This document shows positions 7,656 to 15,981 of a stretch of DNA of 35,367 bases, piece after piece. Numbering within the stretch: position 1 is the first letter of the stretch; every line of letters starts with the position of its first letter. The position numbers were made by a program, and so were the translations under genes. A model generated the notes under the pieces. That model saw only the letters and a list, made by a program, of their open reading frames with translations, was not told where the DNA came from and did not search any database. The DNA comes from DASSKP01 sp035695045 (lineage in GTDB: Bacteria > Actinomycetota > Actinomycetes > JAFAQI01): positions 1 through 35,367 of the forward strand of contig DASSEX010000070.1 of NCBI GenBank assembly GCA_035695045.1, given 5' to 3'.

Positions 7656-8729
7656 ATGCGCATCGTCGTGGACGGGCGTGCCCTCACCGACGCCTCGGCG
7701 TACCGCGGGATCGGGACCTATGTGCGCCAGATCGTCTCGGGGCTCGCCGTGGAACCCGATGTGGACGTGCGCGTCCTCGTCAGCGACCGGTCGGTCGTTC
7801 CCGACGGTGCTGGTGTGTGCATCGTCCGCCGACGTGCCCCCGGCCGCTTCGCAGCGATGGAGCACGACTGGTTGCTCCCGTTCGACCTGCGCCGTTGCAC
7901 AGGGGACGTCGTACACAGTCCGGCGATGGACCCTCCCAGGCGAACACCCGGTCCGTGGGTCCAGACCCTGCACGACCTGGTCCCGTTGATGTCTGGTGAC
8001 CTGTCTGCTTCGTCGCGGCGATGGGCCGAGCACGCCCGTCGGCTGGGTTCGGCGGCTGCGGTCATCGCGGTGAGCCACTGGGTGGCGGACAGCGCGATGG
8101 AGCTCCTGGGGCTGCGAGACGACGTGCTCCATGTCGTGCCGCACGGCGTCTCGGACGTCTTCCGTCCCGCTGCGCGGGTCGGGACCGCGTCGCCATATGT
8201 GTTGTTCGTCGGTGAGTACGACCCTCGCAAGCGGCACGAGCTCGCTTTCGCGGTGATCGGGGCGCTCGCCGAACGCGGCTTGCCACACCGGCTCGTGGTT
8301 GCGGGCCGGGTCGCGCCCTGGTTCGAGACGACGATGAACCACCTGGTCGCTGCTGCCGGCCGACCGGACCGGATCGAGATCCGCGGCTACGTGCCGGAGG
8401 CGGAGCTGGTCGCGCTCTACCAGCAGGCGGACGCAGTGCTCGTCACCAGCTCGGCGGAGGGTTTCGGATTTCCGGCGCTCGAGGCGATGGCCTGCGGATC
8501 GCCGGTGGTCGCGTTCGACAACTCTGCGACGAGTGAAGTCGTCGCGGCGGCCGGTGTGCTCGTGCCGGACGCCGACGTTCCGGCGATGACGCAGGGCCTG
8601 TACGACGTCCTGACCGACCATCGGCGGCGGGCCGAGCTGTCGGCCTCGGGTCTGGAACGTGCGGGCGGGTTCACCTGGCAGGCGTCGGTCGCGGCCCACC
8701 GCTACGTCTTCGAGAAGGTGGCCGCGTGA
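7656..8729 (+). CDS. Family 4 glycosyltransferase
   Basis: 357-residue retaining GT-B glycosyltransferase, cytoplasmic or membrane-associated, first gene of a five-gene operon. The N-terminal domain starts MRIVVDGRALTDASAYRGIG, and the C-terminal domain has VLFVGEYDPRKRHEL and the donor-site E-x7-E motif in EGFGFPALE (Glu268/Glu276). The RGIGTY stretch is typical of GT4 enzymes resembling mannosyltransferases, but donor and acceptor cannot be assigned. ATG 7656 gives the normal beta-strand start; a TTG at 7629 in frame lies inside the operator-like palindrome and is unlikely. Its stop overlaps the next start by 4 nt (GTGA), so the genes are translationally coupled. Confidence 0.92.
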   Translation: MRIVVDGRALTDASAYRGIGTYVRQIVSGLAVEPDVDVRVLVSDRSVVPDGAGVCIVRRRAPGRFAAMEHDWLLPFDLRRCTGDVVHSPAMDPPRRTPGPWVQTLHDLVPLMSGDLSASSRRWAEHARRLGSAAAVIAVSHWVADSAMELLGLRDDVLHVVPHGVSDVFRPAARVGTASPYVLFVGEYDPRKRHELAFAVIGALAERGLPHRLVVAGRVAPWFETTMNHLVAAAGRPDRIEIRGYVPEAELVALYQQADAVLVTSSAEGFGFPALEAMACGSPVVAFDNSATSEVVAAAGVLVPDADVPAMTQGLYDVLTDHRRRAELSASGLERAGGFTWQASVAAHRYVFEKVAA

Positions 8730-10231
8730 CGGCATTCGCTGTGCCGCTCCGGTCACCCCTGTCGGGCGGACGCTGGTGGCGCGCTCTGCTCGTCGTGGTA
8801 GCCGCAGCACTCGTCGCGGTGGCTGCTGCAGGAGGGCCGCATCGCGCGGTTCTCGCGGGTGTCGTCATCGGCACGGCGGCGGTCTTCGTGGTCGCGACCG
8901 CACGCCCGGGCCTGGCGCTCGGCGCGTTGCTGCTGATCCTGCCTTCGCAGCTCGTGGTGTCCTCATGGCTCTACCACCTCGGCCTGCCCGGCAGCGCCGC
9001 GCATGCCCTGGGCAACGTGAAGGACGTTCTCGTCGCCGCCGTCGTCGCGCGTGCCGTCCTCCAGCGCGACCGCACCCCGCTCGACGCGCTCGACCGTCTC
9101 GCTCTCGGCTACGTCGCTGTGTTGTCGGTCTACCTCGTCGCGCCCGGCGTCGCGCACGGGCTGCTCGGCGCGACGCCGTTCCAGCAACGCCTCCTCGAGT
9201 GGCGCGTCCTTGGCTGGGCGGCGCTGGTGGTGGTCGCTGCGAGGCGACTGCCCATCACCGACCTGGTGCTTCGCCGGCTGCTCCGGATAGCTGTCGGCGC
9301 CGGTGTCGTCATCGCGATTTGCGGTGTCGTCGAGGCGCTGCTGCCCGACACGTGGAACTCCTTCATGGTGCACACCCTCGGTGTGCCGGCGTACAAGCAC
9401 GACGTCATCGGGCTGAACGTCGATCGCCGCAATGTCATCAACCACACCATCGTCGGCGGACATTCGTTCGTGCGCGCCGGCTCGGTGTTCGCCAACTCGC
9501 TCGTCGCCGGCTTCGCGCTCTTCGTGGCGTGGGCGCTGTGCCTCGGTCGGCTTTCCCGTGAGCGGGTTCGGCCATCCGTGGTCGTGCTCTCTGCGGTCAT
9601 CGGCGCCGGCATCGTCGTCACGGTCACGCGAAGCGCGATCCTCGGCGCCGTCGTGGCTGCGCTCGTGGTGCTCCGGGTGGGTGTCGGCGAACGTTACGGC
9701 GGTGGCATCCGGCTAGGTCTGCTGTTGCTCGCAGCTGCGCTGCTGGTGGCGCCGTTCGTGGGCTCGACGTCCTTCGGTGAACGAACGTCGGCGGCGGTTC
9801 AGGGCTCGGACGTCAGCGCGCAGAAGCACATCGAGAGCCTGCAGAACGGCGCCCGGGTGCTCTTCCGGCATCCACTCGGTCAGGGTCTGGGCACCGGTCC
9901 GGGTGTCGGCGACCGGTTCGGCGTCGCCAACAAGGTGACCAGCGAGGACTTCTACCTCGGCGTCGCCGATGAGACCGGCGTGCTCGGGGGCGTGCTGTTC
10001 ATCGCGATGTTCGTGGCCTTGATGCGCGAGCTGCGGCGGGCCTCCCGGCGCGCGATCCCGCAGGCGTGGGTTGCTGGTGCGCTCTACGCCGCAGGTTGGG
10101 GCTATGCCGTGGGCGCGCTGTTCCTGCACGTGTGGCTCGACTTCACGTCTTCCCTCACGTTCTTCGGTCTGGCAGCCGTGACGGTGGGTGTCGCACGGCG
10201 GCGCCGGGAAAGCCTGGAAGTGGTCGCATGA
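8726..10231 (+). CDS. O-antigen ligase/Wzy polymerase-like membrane protein
   Basis: 501-residue polytopic membrane protein, about 10-12 hydrophobic helices, of the O-antigen ligase/polymerase superfamily. A large extracytoplasmic loop between helices (about residues 205-250, around DTWNSFMVHTLG) and a conserved region late in the protein (LFRHPLGQGLGTGPG) suit this family. Members either polymerise lipid-linked repeat units outside the membrane (Wzy) or transfer finished glycan to an acceptor (WaaL-like). It overlaps the preceding GT4 by 4 nt and the Wzm permease by 4 nt. That context is odd, because Wzy normally works with Wzx, not with an ABC exporter; a ligase role would fit the ABC system better. 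Which one applies is unresolved. Confidence 0.82.
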   Translation: MTAFAVPLRSPLSGGRWWRALLVVVAAALVAVAAAGGPHRAVLAGVVIGTAAVFVVATARPGLALGALLLILPSQLVVSSWLYHLGLPGSAAHALGNVKDVLVAAVVARAVLQRDRTPLDALDRLALGYVAVLSVYLVAPGVAHGLLGATPFQQRLLEWRVLGWAALVVVAARRLPITDLVLRRLLRIAVGAGVVIAICGVVEALLPDTWNSFMVHTLGVPAYKHDVIGLNVDRRNVINHTIVGGHSFVRAGSVFANSLVAGFALFVAWALCLGRLSRERVRPSVVVLSAVIGAGIVVTVTRSAILGAVVAALVVLRVGVGERYGGGIRLGLLLLAAALLVAPFVGSTSFGERTSAAVQGSDVSAQKHIESLQNGARVLFRHPLGQGLGTGPGVGDRFGVANKVTSEDFYLGVADETGVLGGVLFIAMFVALMRELRRASRRAIPQAWVAGALYAAGWGYAVGALFLHVWLDFTSSLTFFGLAAVTVGVARRRRESLEVVA

Positions 10232-11049
10232 CCGCAGCCGCAACGGTGTCGCAGGCCGTGAGAGCGGCGACGTCACGCGAGGCCGCGATGGTCGCCGTAC
10301 GTCGCACGCTCGAGCTGACCGGAGTGCTGTCGCGCAAGAACTTCCGCATTCGCTACAAGCGGGCGGCACTCGGCATCTTCTGGGCGGTGCTGCAGCCCGC
10401 CTTCCAGGCGCTTGTCCTCTCCTATGTCTTCCTGCGGGTCTTCCACGTGCACCAAGTCGCTCACTACCCGATCTACGTGCTCTCCGGGATCCTGCCGTGG
10501 GCGTTCTTCACCGGGTCGATGACGTCATCGACGGTCTCGGTCGTCGACAACGGATCCCTGGTCAAGAAGGTCGCCATGCCGTTGGTGGTCTTCCCCCTGT
10601 CGGCGGTCGGCGGCACCGGCCTCGCCTTCCTGGCGGCCATGCCGGTGCTGCTGGTCGCCGGGCTGCTGTCCGGCACGATCGGCTGGTCGCTGCTCTGGCT
10701 GCCGGTCGCGGTTGCGCTCGAGGTGCTCACGATCGTCGGCTTTGCCGTGCTGCTCTCCAGCCTCTATCCCGCCTTCCGTGACATTCGCTACCTGGTCGAG
10801 TCGGCGCTGCTTCTCGGCCTCTACGCGACGCCGATCCTCTACGACCGCACCAAGCTGCACGCCAACCTGTCGCACGCCCTCCTGGCGAACCCGATGACCG
10901 GTGTGATGGAGACCTACCGGGCCGCAGTGCTGGGACGCGCTGTTCACGGCAAGGCCATCGCCTGCACCATTGCCGTCGACCTGATCGTGCTGGGTCTGGC
11001 GACGATCGTCTTCCGCCGCCGCCGCGACGAGTTCCCGGACCTCGTGTGA
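10228..11049 (+). CDS. wzm: Polysaccharide ABC exporter permease (Wzm type)
   Basis: 273-residue ABC-2 type permease with about six membrane helices. The N-terminal amphipathic segment FRIRYKRAALGIFWAVLQP is the family hallmark of Wzm/TagG/RfbA permeases that export lipid-linked polysaccharide or teichoic acid. ATG 10228 overlaps the previous stop (ATGA), and the stop overlaps the ATPase start (GTGA), so permease and ATPase are stoichiometrically coupled. The long open stretch upstream of 10228 belongs to another frame of the preceding gene. Specificity of export is usually set by the ATPase partner. Confidence 0.9.
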   Translation: MTAAATVSQAVRAATSREAAMVAVRRTLELTGVLSRKNFRIRYKRAALGIFWAVLQPAFQALVLSYVFLRVFHVHQVAHYPIYVLSGILPWAFFTGSMTSSTVSVVDNGSLVKKVAMPLVVFPLSAVGGTGLAFLAAMPVLLVAGLLSGTIGWSLLWLPVAVALEVLTIVGFAVLLSSLYPAFRDIRYLVESALLLGLYATPILYDRTKLHANLSHALLANPMTGVMETYRAAVLGRAVHGKAIACTIAVDLIVLGLATIVFRRRRDEFPDLV

Positions 11050-12242
11050 GCGTGCTGCTGCAGGCGCGCGGGCTCGGCAAGCGCTACACGTTGCGGCCGG
11101 CGCGTTCGCTGCTGATGTCGCTCGGCCGTCGAGGCAGGCCGCGACAGCTCTGGGCGCTTCGCGATCTCGATCTCGACCTGTGCGCGGGTGAGGTCGTGGC
11201 GATCGTCGGCCGCAACGGGGCAGGCAAGTCGACCCTGCTGAAGCTGGCTTCCGGAGTCACCGTTCCGACGACGGGTACGTTGCGGCGGCCGCGCCGGATC
11301 GCCCCGCTCATCGAGGTGGGGGCAGGGTTCCACCCCGAGCTCACCGGCCGCGAGAACGTCGAGGTGAACGGCCGCCTGCTCGGGATGTCCCGAGGCGAGA
11401 TCCGCCGCAAGTTCGACGACATCGTCGCCTTCTCGGAGCTCGCGCACGCGATCGACCAGCCCATCAAGGAGTACTCCAGCGGCATGTTCATGCGGCTCGG
11501 TTTCTCGGTCGCCGTGCACACCGAGCCCGAGCTGCTCGTCGTCGACGAGGTGCTCGCCGTCGGCGACATGCCTTTCCAGGTGCGATGCCTCGACCGGATT
11601 CGCGCGATGCGCGACAGCGGTGTGGGCGTGCTCTTCGTGAGCCACAACCTCGGCGCGGTGCTGGAGCTCGCCGATCGGGCGGTCCTGCTCGAGCACGGAA
11701 ACCCCACGGCGGAAGGCGATCCACGCGAAGTCGTCGGGCGCTACCACGCCAGCCTGGCGGCCGACACGGGGCGGTTCGACGAGGCCGGCATGGCCGCGGC
11801 TGACGCCTACGACGTCGAGGTCGTCAGCGTCACGGCGGAGTCCGGTGACGAGCCCACCCTCTGGCTGCCCCGCCAGCACGCCTCGGTCTCGTTGCGGCTG
11901 CGGGCGGTCCGTGATGTGGCCGGATCCATCCTCGGTCTGCGGCTGTCGCGCGAAGGCTCCGGTCTCGTCGCCGCCTGGCACCAGGAGCCCGGTGCCGCGA
12001 GCGTCCCGGCGATGTCGTCCGGCGAAGCCCTGACCCTCGAGGTCGGGTTGGACCTGAACGTCACCCCGGGGGCCTACCTTCTCGAGATCGCCGTCGCCAG
12101 TCCGGACTTTCGCGAGATGCACGCGCATCTGCCAGCGGCGTACCGGTTCGCGGTGGGCGGCCGCGCGGGCCCGGGCATGGTCGACGTCAATCCCACTGTG
12201 CGCGTCGTCTCGGCAGCGAGCACGGGACAATCCCCGTCATGA
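11046..12242 (+). CDS. wzt: Polysaccharide ABC exporter ATPase with C-terminal extension (Wzt type)
   Basis: 398-residue ATPase partner of Wzm. Walker A is GRNGAGKST at residues 55-63, the signature is the YSSGM variant usual in this family, and Walker B is LLVVDEVLAVGD, followed by the H-loop in LFVSHN. After about residue 240 come some 150 residues with a beta-rich pattern (VSLRLRAVRD, LTLEVGLDLN, GAYLLEIAVASPD) that fits the carbohydrate-binding domain of Wzt proteins from E. coli O8/O9a-type systems. In those, this domain recognises the modified non-reducing end before export. The mycobacterial galactan exporter ATPase is much shorter and lacks such a domain. Start GTG 11046 overlaps the permease stop. 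Confidence 0.9.
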   Translation: MSVLLQARGLGKRYTLRPARSLLMSLGRRGRPRQLWALRDLDLDLCAGEVVAIVGRNGAGKSTLLKLASGVTVPTTGTLRRPRRIAPLIEVGAGFHPELTGRENVEVNGRLLGMSRGEIRRKFDDIVAFSELAHAIDQPIKEYSSGMFMRLGFSVAVHTEPELLVVDEVLAVGDMPFQVRCLDRIRAMRDSGVGVLFVSHNLGAVLELADRAVLLEHGNPTAEGDPREVVGRYHASLAADTGRFDEAGMAAADAYDVEVVSVTAESGDEPTLWLPRQHASVSLRLRAVRDVAGSILGLRLSREGSGLVAAWHQEPGAASVPAMSSGEALTLEVGLDLNVTPGAYLLEIAVASPDFREMHAHLPAAYRFAVGGRAGPGMVDVNPTVRVVSAASTGQSPS

Positions 12243-13087
12243 CCTCCAGCGAGCGGCGTCCGCCTGACGTCGGCCTGGCCCCCGGGCCGGCGGCCGCGTC
12301 TCTCTATCTCGAGCTGCTCAAGGGCGCGTTGACGCGGCTGTGGTTCGACGACGGCCACATCGCGCGAGCTGACGAGCCGGCAGGACGCTCGCGACGGTTC
12401 GGCCGCGCGTCGGGTCCCGTCTACTCGGCGCGCAGCGGCTACGACCGCGAGCAGCGGGAGGTCGGCCTGGACTGGCCCGCGTCTGCGGAGACGATGATCG
12501 GCATCAAGCGACTGAACGCACTGCAGGCGTGTGTCGAGACCGTCCTTGCGGATGACGTGCCCGGCGACTTGGTCGAGACCGGCGTGTGGCGCGGGGGCGC
12601 GTCGATCCTCATGAAGGGCGTGCTGGCGGCGTACGGCGACGAGTCCCGGCAGGTCTGGTGCTGCGACTCGTTCCAGGGTCTGCCGCCCCCCGACCCCGAG
12701 CGCTATCCCGCTGATGCGGGAGACACCCACCATGGAGCCTCCGCCGCACTCGCGGTCACGCGCGAGCAGGTGTCGAACAACTTCGCGCGGTACCAGCTCC
12801 TCGACGACCGGGTGCGCTTCCTCGAGGGCTGGTTCAAGGACACGCTGCCCGAGGCGCCCATCGATCGGGTGGCGGTTCTCCGCCTGGACGGTGACATGTA
12901 CGAGTCGACGATCCAGGCGCTCGACGCGCTCTACGACCGCCTGAGTCCCGGCGGCTTCGTCGTCGTCGACGACTATGCGCTGGCAGGGTGCCGGGAGGCG
13001 ATCACGGACTTCCGGGCGGCGCACGGCATCGACGACGAGATCGTCGAGGACGACTGGACGGGGGTTCACTGGCGGCGGTCGGGTTGA
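12239..13087 (+). CDS. TylF/MycF-type O-methyltransferase
   Basis: 282-residue SAM-dependent, metal-dependent sugar O-methyltransferase of the macrocin-methyltransferase family. Recognisable are the SAM-site strand GDLVETGVWRGGAS, DSFQGLPPPD, and the metal-binding acidic residues Asp217 (RLDGDMYES) and Asp244/Asp245 (VVVDDY). Founding members methylate deoxysugars on macrolides, but relatives in glycan loci methylate polysaccharide sugars. ATG 12239 overlaps the wzt stop (ATGA). Directly behind a Wzt with a chain-end-reading type of extension, it is the best candidate for the enzyme that marks or caps the chain; that role is inferred. Last gene of the operon, convergent with an acetyltransferase 11 nt away. 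Confidence 0.88.
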   Translation: MTSSERRPPDVGLAPGPAAASLYLELLKGALTRLWFDDGHIARADEPAGRSRRFGRASGPVYSARSGYDREQREVGLDWPASAETMIGIKRLNALQACVETVLADDVPGDLVETGVWRGGASILMKGVLAAYGDESRQVWCCDSFQGLPPPDPERYPADAGDTHHGASAALAVTREQVSNNFARYQLLDDRVRFLEGWFKDTLPEAPIDRVAVLRLDGDMYESTIQALDALYDRLSPGGFVVVDDYALAGCREAITDFRAAHGIDDEIVEDDWTGVHWRRSG

Positions 13088-13098
13088 CCGCCCGCGGG

Positions 13099-13752
13099 TC
13101 AGGCGGTCGTGCGGCTCGCGGCGTACTCCGGGTCGTGCGCGCGAAGAAACGCGTCCACCGGTCCGCTCAGCAGATCGACGTTCTCGACGATTCGCTCCTC
13201 GGGCCAGTCCCACCATCGCACCCGCGCAAGGGCGGCTTGCTGGGCTTCGTCGAAACGCGGCCGCACGACCTTTGCCGGGCTGCCGGCCACGATCGTGTAC
13301 GCCGGGACGTCGCGCGTGACGACCGATCGGGCAGCCACGACCGCGCCGTCGCCGATGGTGACGCCCGAGAGAACGAGCGACTCATAGCCGATGTACACGT
13401 CGTTCCCGATGACGACGTCACCGCGGCCGTGGGGAAGCCCGGACTCGAAGGCGCCGGGCAGCTTGAGGCGCTCGCGAAGCGCGAACGTCGTGACCCAGTC
13501 GTGTCGATGCTCGCCACCGGTGAACATGATGACGGTGTGGTGGATGGAGCAGAAGGCGCCGATCCTTATGCGGCCGCTGTCCCCGACATGCCACTCGACG
13601 CGCGGTCGCGAGTAGCTCTCGCGGCCCATCGTGAGGACGTCGTCCGGTGGTCGCGTCCGGATGTGGGAAGGGAACCACGGAGCCGGCTGCGGTGACGGGT
13701 TACGCCCCAGCAGTCGGCGGGCCACTCGTGCTGCACGACGTCGCGTCGACAT
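13099..13752 (-). CDS. CatB/Vat-like hexapeptide acetyltransferase
   Basis: 217-residue left-handed beta-helix acyltransferase using acetyl-CoA or a similar donor. Hexapeptide turns are seen in GRIRIGAFCSIHHTV, DVVIGNDVYIGYESLVLSGVTIGDGAVVAARSVV (read in part) and YTIVAGSPAKVVRPR. The loop with GGEHRHDWVTTF and its histidines sits where the xenobiotic acetyltransferases (CatB, Vat) hold the active-site histidine. In this context it most likely acetylates a sugar of the glycan rather than an antibiotic. ATG 13752 shares one base with the stop of the upstream methyltransferase (TGATG), so the two form an operon. Confidence 0.87.
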   Translation of the reverse strand: MSTRRRAARVARRLLGRNPSPQPAPWFPSHIRTRPPDDVLTMGRESYSRPRVEWHVGDSGRIRIGAFCSIHHTVIMFTGGEHRHDWVTTFALRERLKLPGAFESGLPHGRGDVVIGNDVYIGYESLVLSGVTIGDGAVVAARSVVTRDVPAYTIVAGSPAKVVRPRFDEAQQAALARVRWWDWPEERIVENVDLLSGPVDAFLRAHDPEYAASRTTA

Positions 13753-14486
13753 CAGCCGCCACCCCCGGCTGGGCTCGCAACCGCGACCAGCTGGTAGCCG
13801 AGCAGCTGCGGACGTCGGCGGCCGAACGACTGCCACCGGCGCTCGACCGCCCGCGAGACGCGGTCGGGTGTTCGGGACAGCAGCGGAAAGCTGTTGCGCA
13901 GTGCGGGGACGACGGCGTGCGTCGACACGAGCTGCAGCCCGGCGTCGGCGACGAGGCTCACGAGCAACGACTGGGTGAAGAAGCGAAGGTGGCCCGAGTC
14001 GAAGATGCCACCTTGGTCGTCGTAGCCGAACCGCCCCCGCAGAACCCGCGCCCGGGCGGCGAAGTATCCGATGTTGGGAACGCTGATCAGGAGCTTTCCC
14101 CCCGGGGCGCACCAGCCCGCGGCTCGCTGCAGCGACGCGACCGGATCGACCGTGTGCTCCAGCACGTCCGCGCAGATGACCAGGTCGAACGAGGCGTAGG
14201 CAAAGCGGGGAGCAGGATCCGCGTCCAGCGCGCCACAGACCACCTCGTCGGCGTGCGCACGGGCTGCCTCTGCGGCTGTCGCGCTCAGCTCGAGACCCGC
14301 GGCGTAGCCGGCCTTCGGCTGAAGTCTGGCGAGCAGTCCGCCCGAGGCGCATCCGACGTCCAGCACGCTGCCACCCGCCGGCAGGAGCTCTTCGGCGAGA
14401 GTCTCCACGAGTCCGGTCCCGAACGAACGGTAGGTCTCGTACCGTTCCTCGTAGTGCTGAGCCAACCGGCTCTCGGGCACGGACAC
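13752..14486 (-). CDS. Class I SAM-dependent methyltransferase
   Basis: 244-residue soluble methyltransferase. Motif I is GGSVLDVGCASGGLLARL, the acidic residue ending strand 2 is in YAAGLELS, and motif post-II is FDLVICADVLEHTVDP. The C-terminal half (ISVPNIGYFAARARVLRGRF, FFTQSLLVSLVADAGL) matches methyltransferases found in O-antigen and capsule loci. The substrate is probably a glycan sugar or a lipid-linked intermediate, but this is inferred. I start it at GTG 14486, 7 nt after a TATGCT -10 box; ATG 14498 overlaps that box and would add four residues. Confidence 0.85.
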   Translation of the reverse strand: MSVPESRLAQHYEERYETYRSFGTGLVETLAEELLPAGGSVLDVGCASGGLLARLQPKAGYAAGLELSATAAEAARAHADEVVCGALDADPAPRFAYASFDLVICADVLEHTVDPVASLQRAAGWCAPGGKLLISVPNIGYFAARARVLRGRFGYDDQGGIFDSGHLRFFTQSLLVSLVADAGLQLVSTHAVVPALRNSFPLLSRTPDRVSRAVERRWQSFGRRRPQLLGYQLVAVASPAGGGG

Positions 14487-14493
14487 GCAGGTC

Positions 14494-14499
14494 AGCATA
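14494..14499 (-). promoter_or_regulatory. -10 element (TATGCT) of the methyltransferase-acetyltransferase operon
   Basis: On the minus strand TATGCT lies 7 nt before GTG 14486 and contains the alternative ATG 14498 within itself, which argues that the ATG is promoter sequence and not the start. The spacing implies a leaderless transcript. Confidence 0.48.
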
Positions 14500-14518
14500 G
14501 GCGGGGGCGCGCGACCGG

Positions 14519-15457
14519 ATGACCCGTGAACGCACTCTGTCGATCGTCATCCCCAACTACAACGGGGCGTCGGTCCTGCATCGTTGTCTCGACGCGCTCG
14601 ACGGACAGACCGCCCAGGCCGACGAGGTCATCGTCGTCGACAACGGCTCGACCGACGGCAGTGCTCAGGCCGCTACCCGCGGCCGGAGCCTCTCGTTGAT
14701 CAGCCTCTCGGACAACCGCGGTTTCGGTGCCGCGGCCAACGTGGGCGTTCGGGCCTGCTCGGCAGAGGCAGTCGCCGTGCTCAACTCCGACGCACGACCC
14801 TCGGCAGGCTGGGTCGAGCGGATGAAGCAGTTCCACCGGGACGGCGCGTGGTCGTGGGGCGGCGTGCTTCTCGACACGGCCGGCGCCGTCGAGAGCGCCG
14901 GCGACTGTTACTCGTACGCCGGTCACTCGTACAAAGCCTTGCGTGGCGCCGACCGCGGGCAGCTTCCGTCGGCGCCGTACGAGGTCTTCGCGGTGCCAGG
15001 TGCGGCCGTCGTCGTCGACCGGGACGCCTTCCTGGAGCTGGGTGGATATCGCGAGGATCTGTTCCTCTACTACGAAGACATCGATCTGGCGTTCCGGGCG
15101 CATTACGCCGGCTACACGGCGTGGGTTCTGCCTGACGTGTTCGTCGAGCACGACCTTGCGGGCTCGAGCTCCCGACGTCGGGCGACGTACTTCATCGCGC
15201 GCAACGCGGTCGACTGCTACGTGCGGCACACACCGGAGTTGCATGCGCGCCAGTTGCTCGCGACCACGCGACGTGAGCTCAGGGCCGCTCGACGCAATGG
15301 CGTCGCCGGCGCGTACGTCCGTGGCCGGGCCAGCGCGGTCGCACGGTTGCCCCGATCACTTCTCGGCCGGCGCAGAACCGCAGAAGCCCGCGGTGCAGGC
15401 GTCGACGCTGCGACCTGCGCGCTCCTGCCGCCGACCGCGACGGGGGTCGGATCGTGA
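14519..15457 (+). CDS. Family 2 glycosyltransferase
   Basis: 312-residue inverting GT-A glycosyltransferase resembling rhamnosyltransferases. Features: LSIVIPNYNG at the N-terminus, DNGSTDGS, the NSD variant of the metal-binding DxD (AVLNSDARP), a GGYREDLFLYYEDIDLAFR segment holding the ED motif with the probable base, and a basic C-terminal tail rich in arginine that may touch the membrane. Substrates unknown. ATG 14519 has GGGGG about 11 nt upstream. It heads a three-gene operon with two acyltransferases; its stop overlaps the next start by 4 nt. Confidence 0.9.
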   Translation: MTRERTLSIVIPNYNGASVLHRCLDALDGQTAQADEVIVVDNGSTDGSAQAATRGRSLSLISLSDNRGFGAAANVGVRACSAEAVAVLNSDARPSAGWVERMKQFHRDGAWSWGGVLLDTAGAVESAGDCYSYAGHSYKALRGADRGQLPSAPYEVFAVPGAAVVVDRDAFLELGGYREDLFLYYEDIDLAFRAHYAGYTAWVLPDVFVEHDLAGSSSRRRATYFIARNAVDCYVRHTPELHARQLLATTRRELRAARRNGVAGAYVRGRASAVARLPRSLLGRRRTAEARGAGVDAATCALLPPTATGVGS

Positions 15458-15981
15458 GCCGTGCACCCAGCAGGATGACCCTTGCGCGCTGGCGTCACGA
15501 GCTGCTGGTCAACCGTCTGGCCGGCTCGATCGTGATGTCGATGCCGATGCGGGCCCGCCTGTTGCGCATGGCCGGTCTCGATGTCGCAGCAGCGAGAGTC
15601 CGGCACGGCTGCTACTTCGGCTCCTCCGACGTGCGTCTCGGTGACGACGTCTTCGTGAACGTCGGTGTGTTCTTCGACGGCGTCGGCCGGATCGAGGTGG
15701 GCGACGGGGTCGCCATCGGCATCCAGTCGATGATCCTCACGGGGACGCATGCCATCGGACCCCGCAAGCGGCGGTCGGGACCTGTTGACCCGCGACCCGT
15801 CGTCATCGGCGCCGGCACATGGATCGGCGCCCGCGTCGTGATCCTTCCTGGCGTGACGATCGGCGAGGGCTGCGTCATCGCGGCGGGGTCGGTCGTGACC
15901 TCCGACTGCGCCGGCGAGGGCCTGTATGCCGGCGTGCCGGCGAAGCGGGTCAGGGACCTGGCCGAGGAAGGCGAGGAATGA
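15454..15981 (+). CDS. Maltose/NodL-like hexapeptide O-acetyltransferase
   Basis: 175-residue left-handed beta-helix acyltransferase. Repeats of the hexapeptide type occur in DVRLGDDVFVNVGVFFDG, GRIEVGDGVAIGIQSMIL and GTWIGARVVILPGVTIGEG, ending in LYAGVPAKRVRDL. ILTGTHAIGP carries the histidine that in this family deprotonates the acceptor hydroxyl. The short N-terminal helix region fits sugar O-acetyltransferases. GTG 15454 overlaps the upstream stop and the gene's own stop overlaps the next ATG, so all three genes are coupled. Presumed role: acetylation of the sugar added by the neighbouring GT2 (inference). Confidence 0.86.
   Translation: MSRAPSRMTLARWRHELLVNRLAGSIVMSMPMRARLLRMAGLDVAAARVRHGCYFGSSDVRLGDDVFVNVGVFFDGVGRIEVGDGVAIGIQSMILTGTHAIGPRKRRSGPVDPRPVVIGAGTWIGARVVILPGVTIGEGCVIAAGSVVTSDCAGEGLYAGVPAKRVRDLAEEGEE

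Noticed and set aside
12226..12231. GACAAT as an internal -10 box for the TylF-type methyltransferase
   Set aside because: Spacing to ATG 12239 fits, but the first base does not match TAnnnT and the gene is already coupled to wzt by overlap.
12239..13087. Macrolide biosynthesis methyltransferase
   Set aside because: No polyketide or deoxysugar genes are nearby; it overlaps wzt.
13099..13752. Chloramphenicol or streptogramin acetyltransferase
   Set aside because: The fold is shared with sugar acetyltransferases, and the operon and neighbours point to glycan modification.
13753..14556. N-terminal extension of the CatB-like acetyltransferase
   Set aside because: It would run through the methyltransferase gene in another frame and is arginine-rich without motifs; ATG 13752 gives a normal-length enzyme in TGATG overlap.
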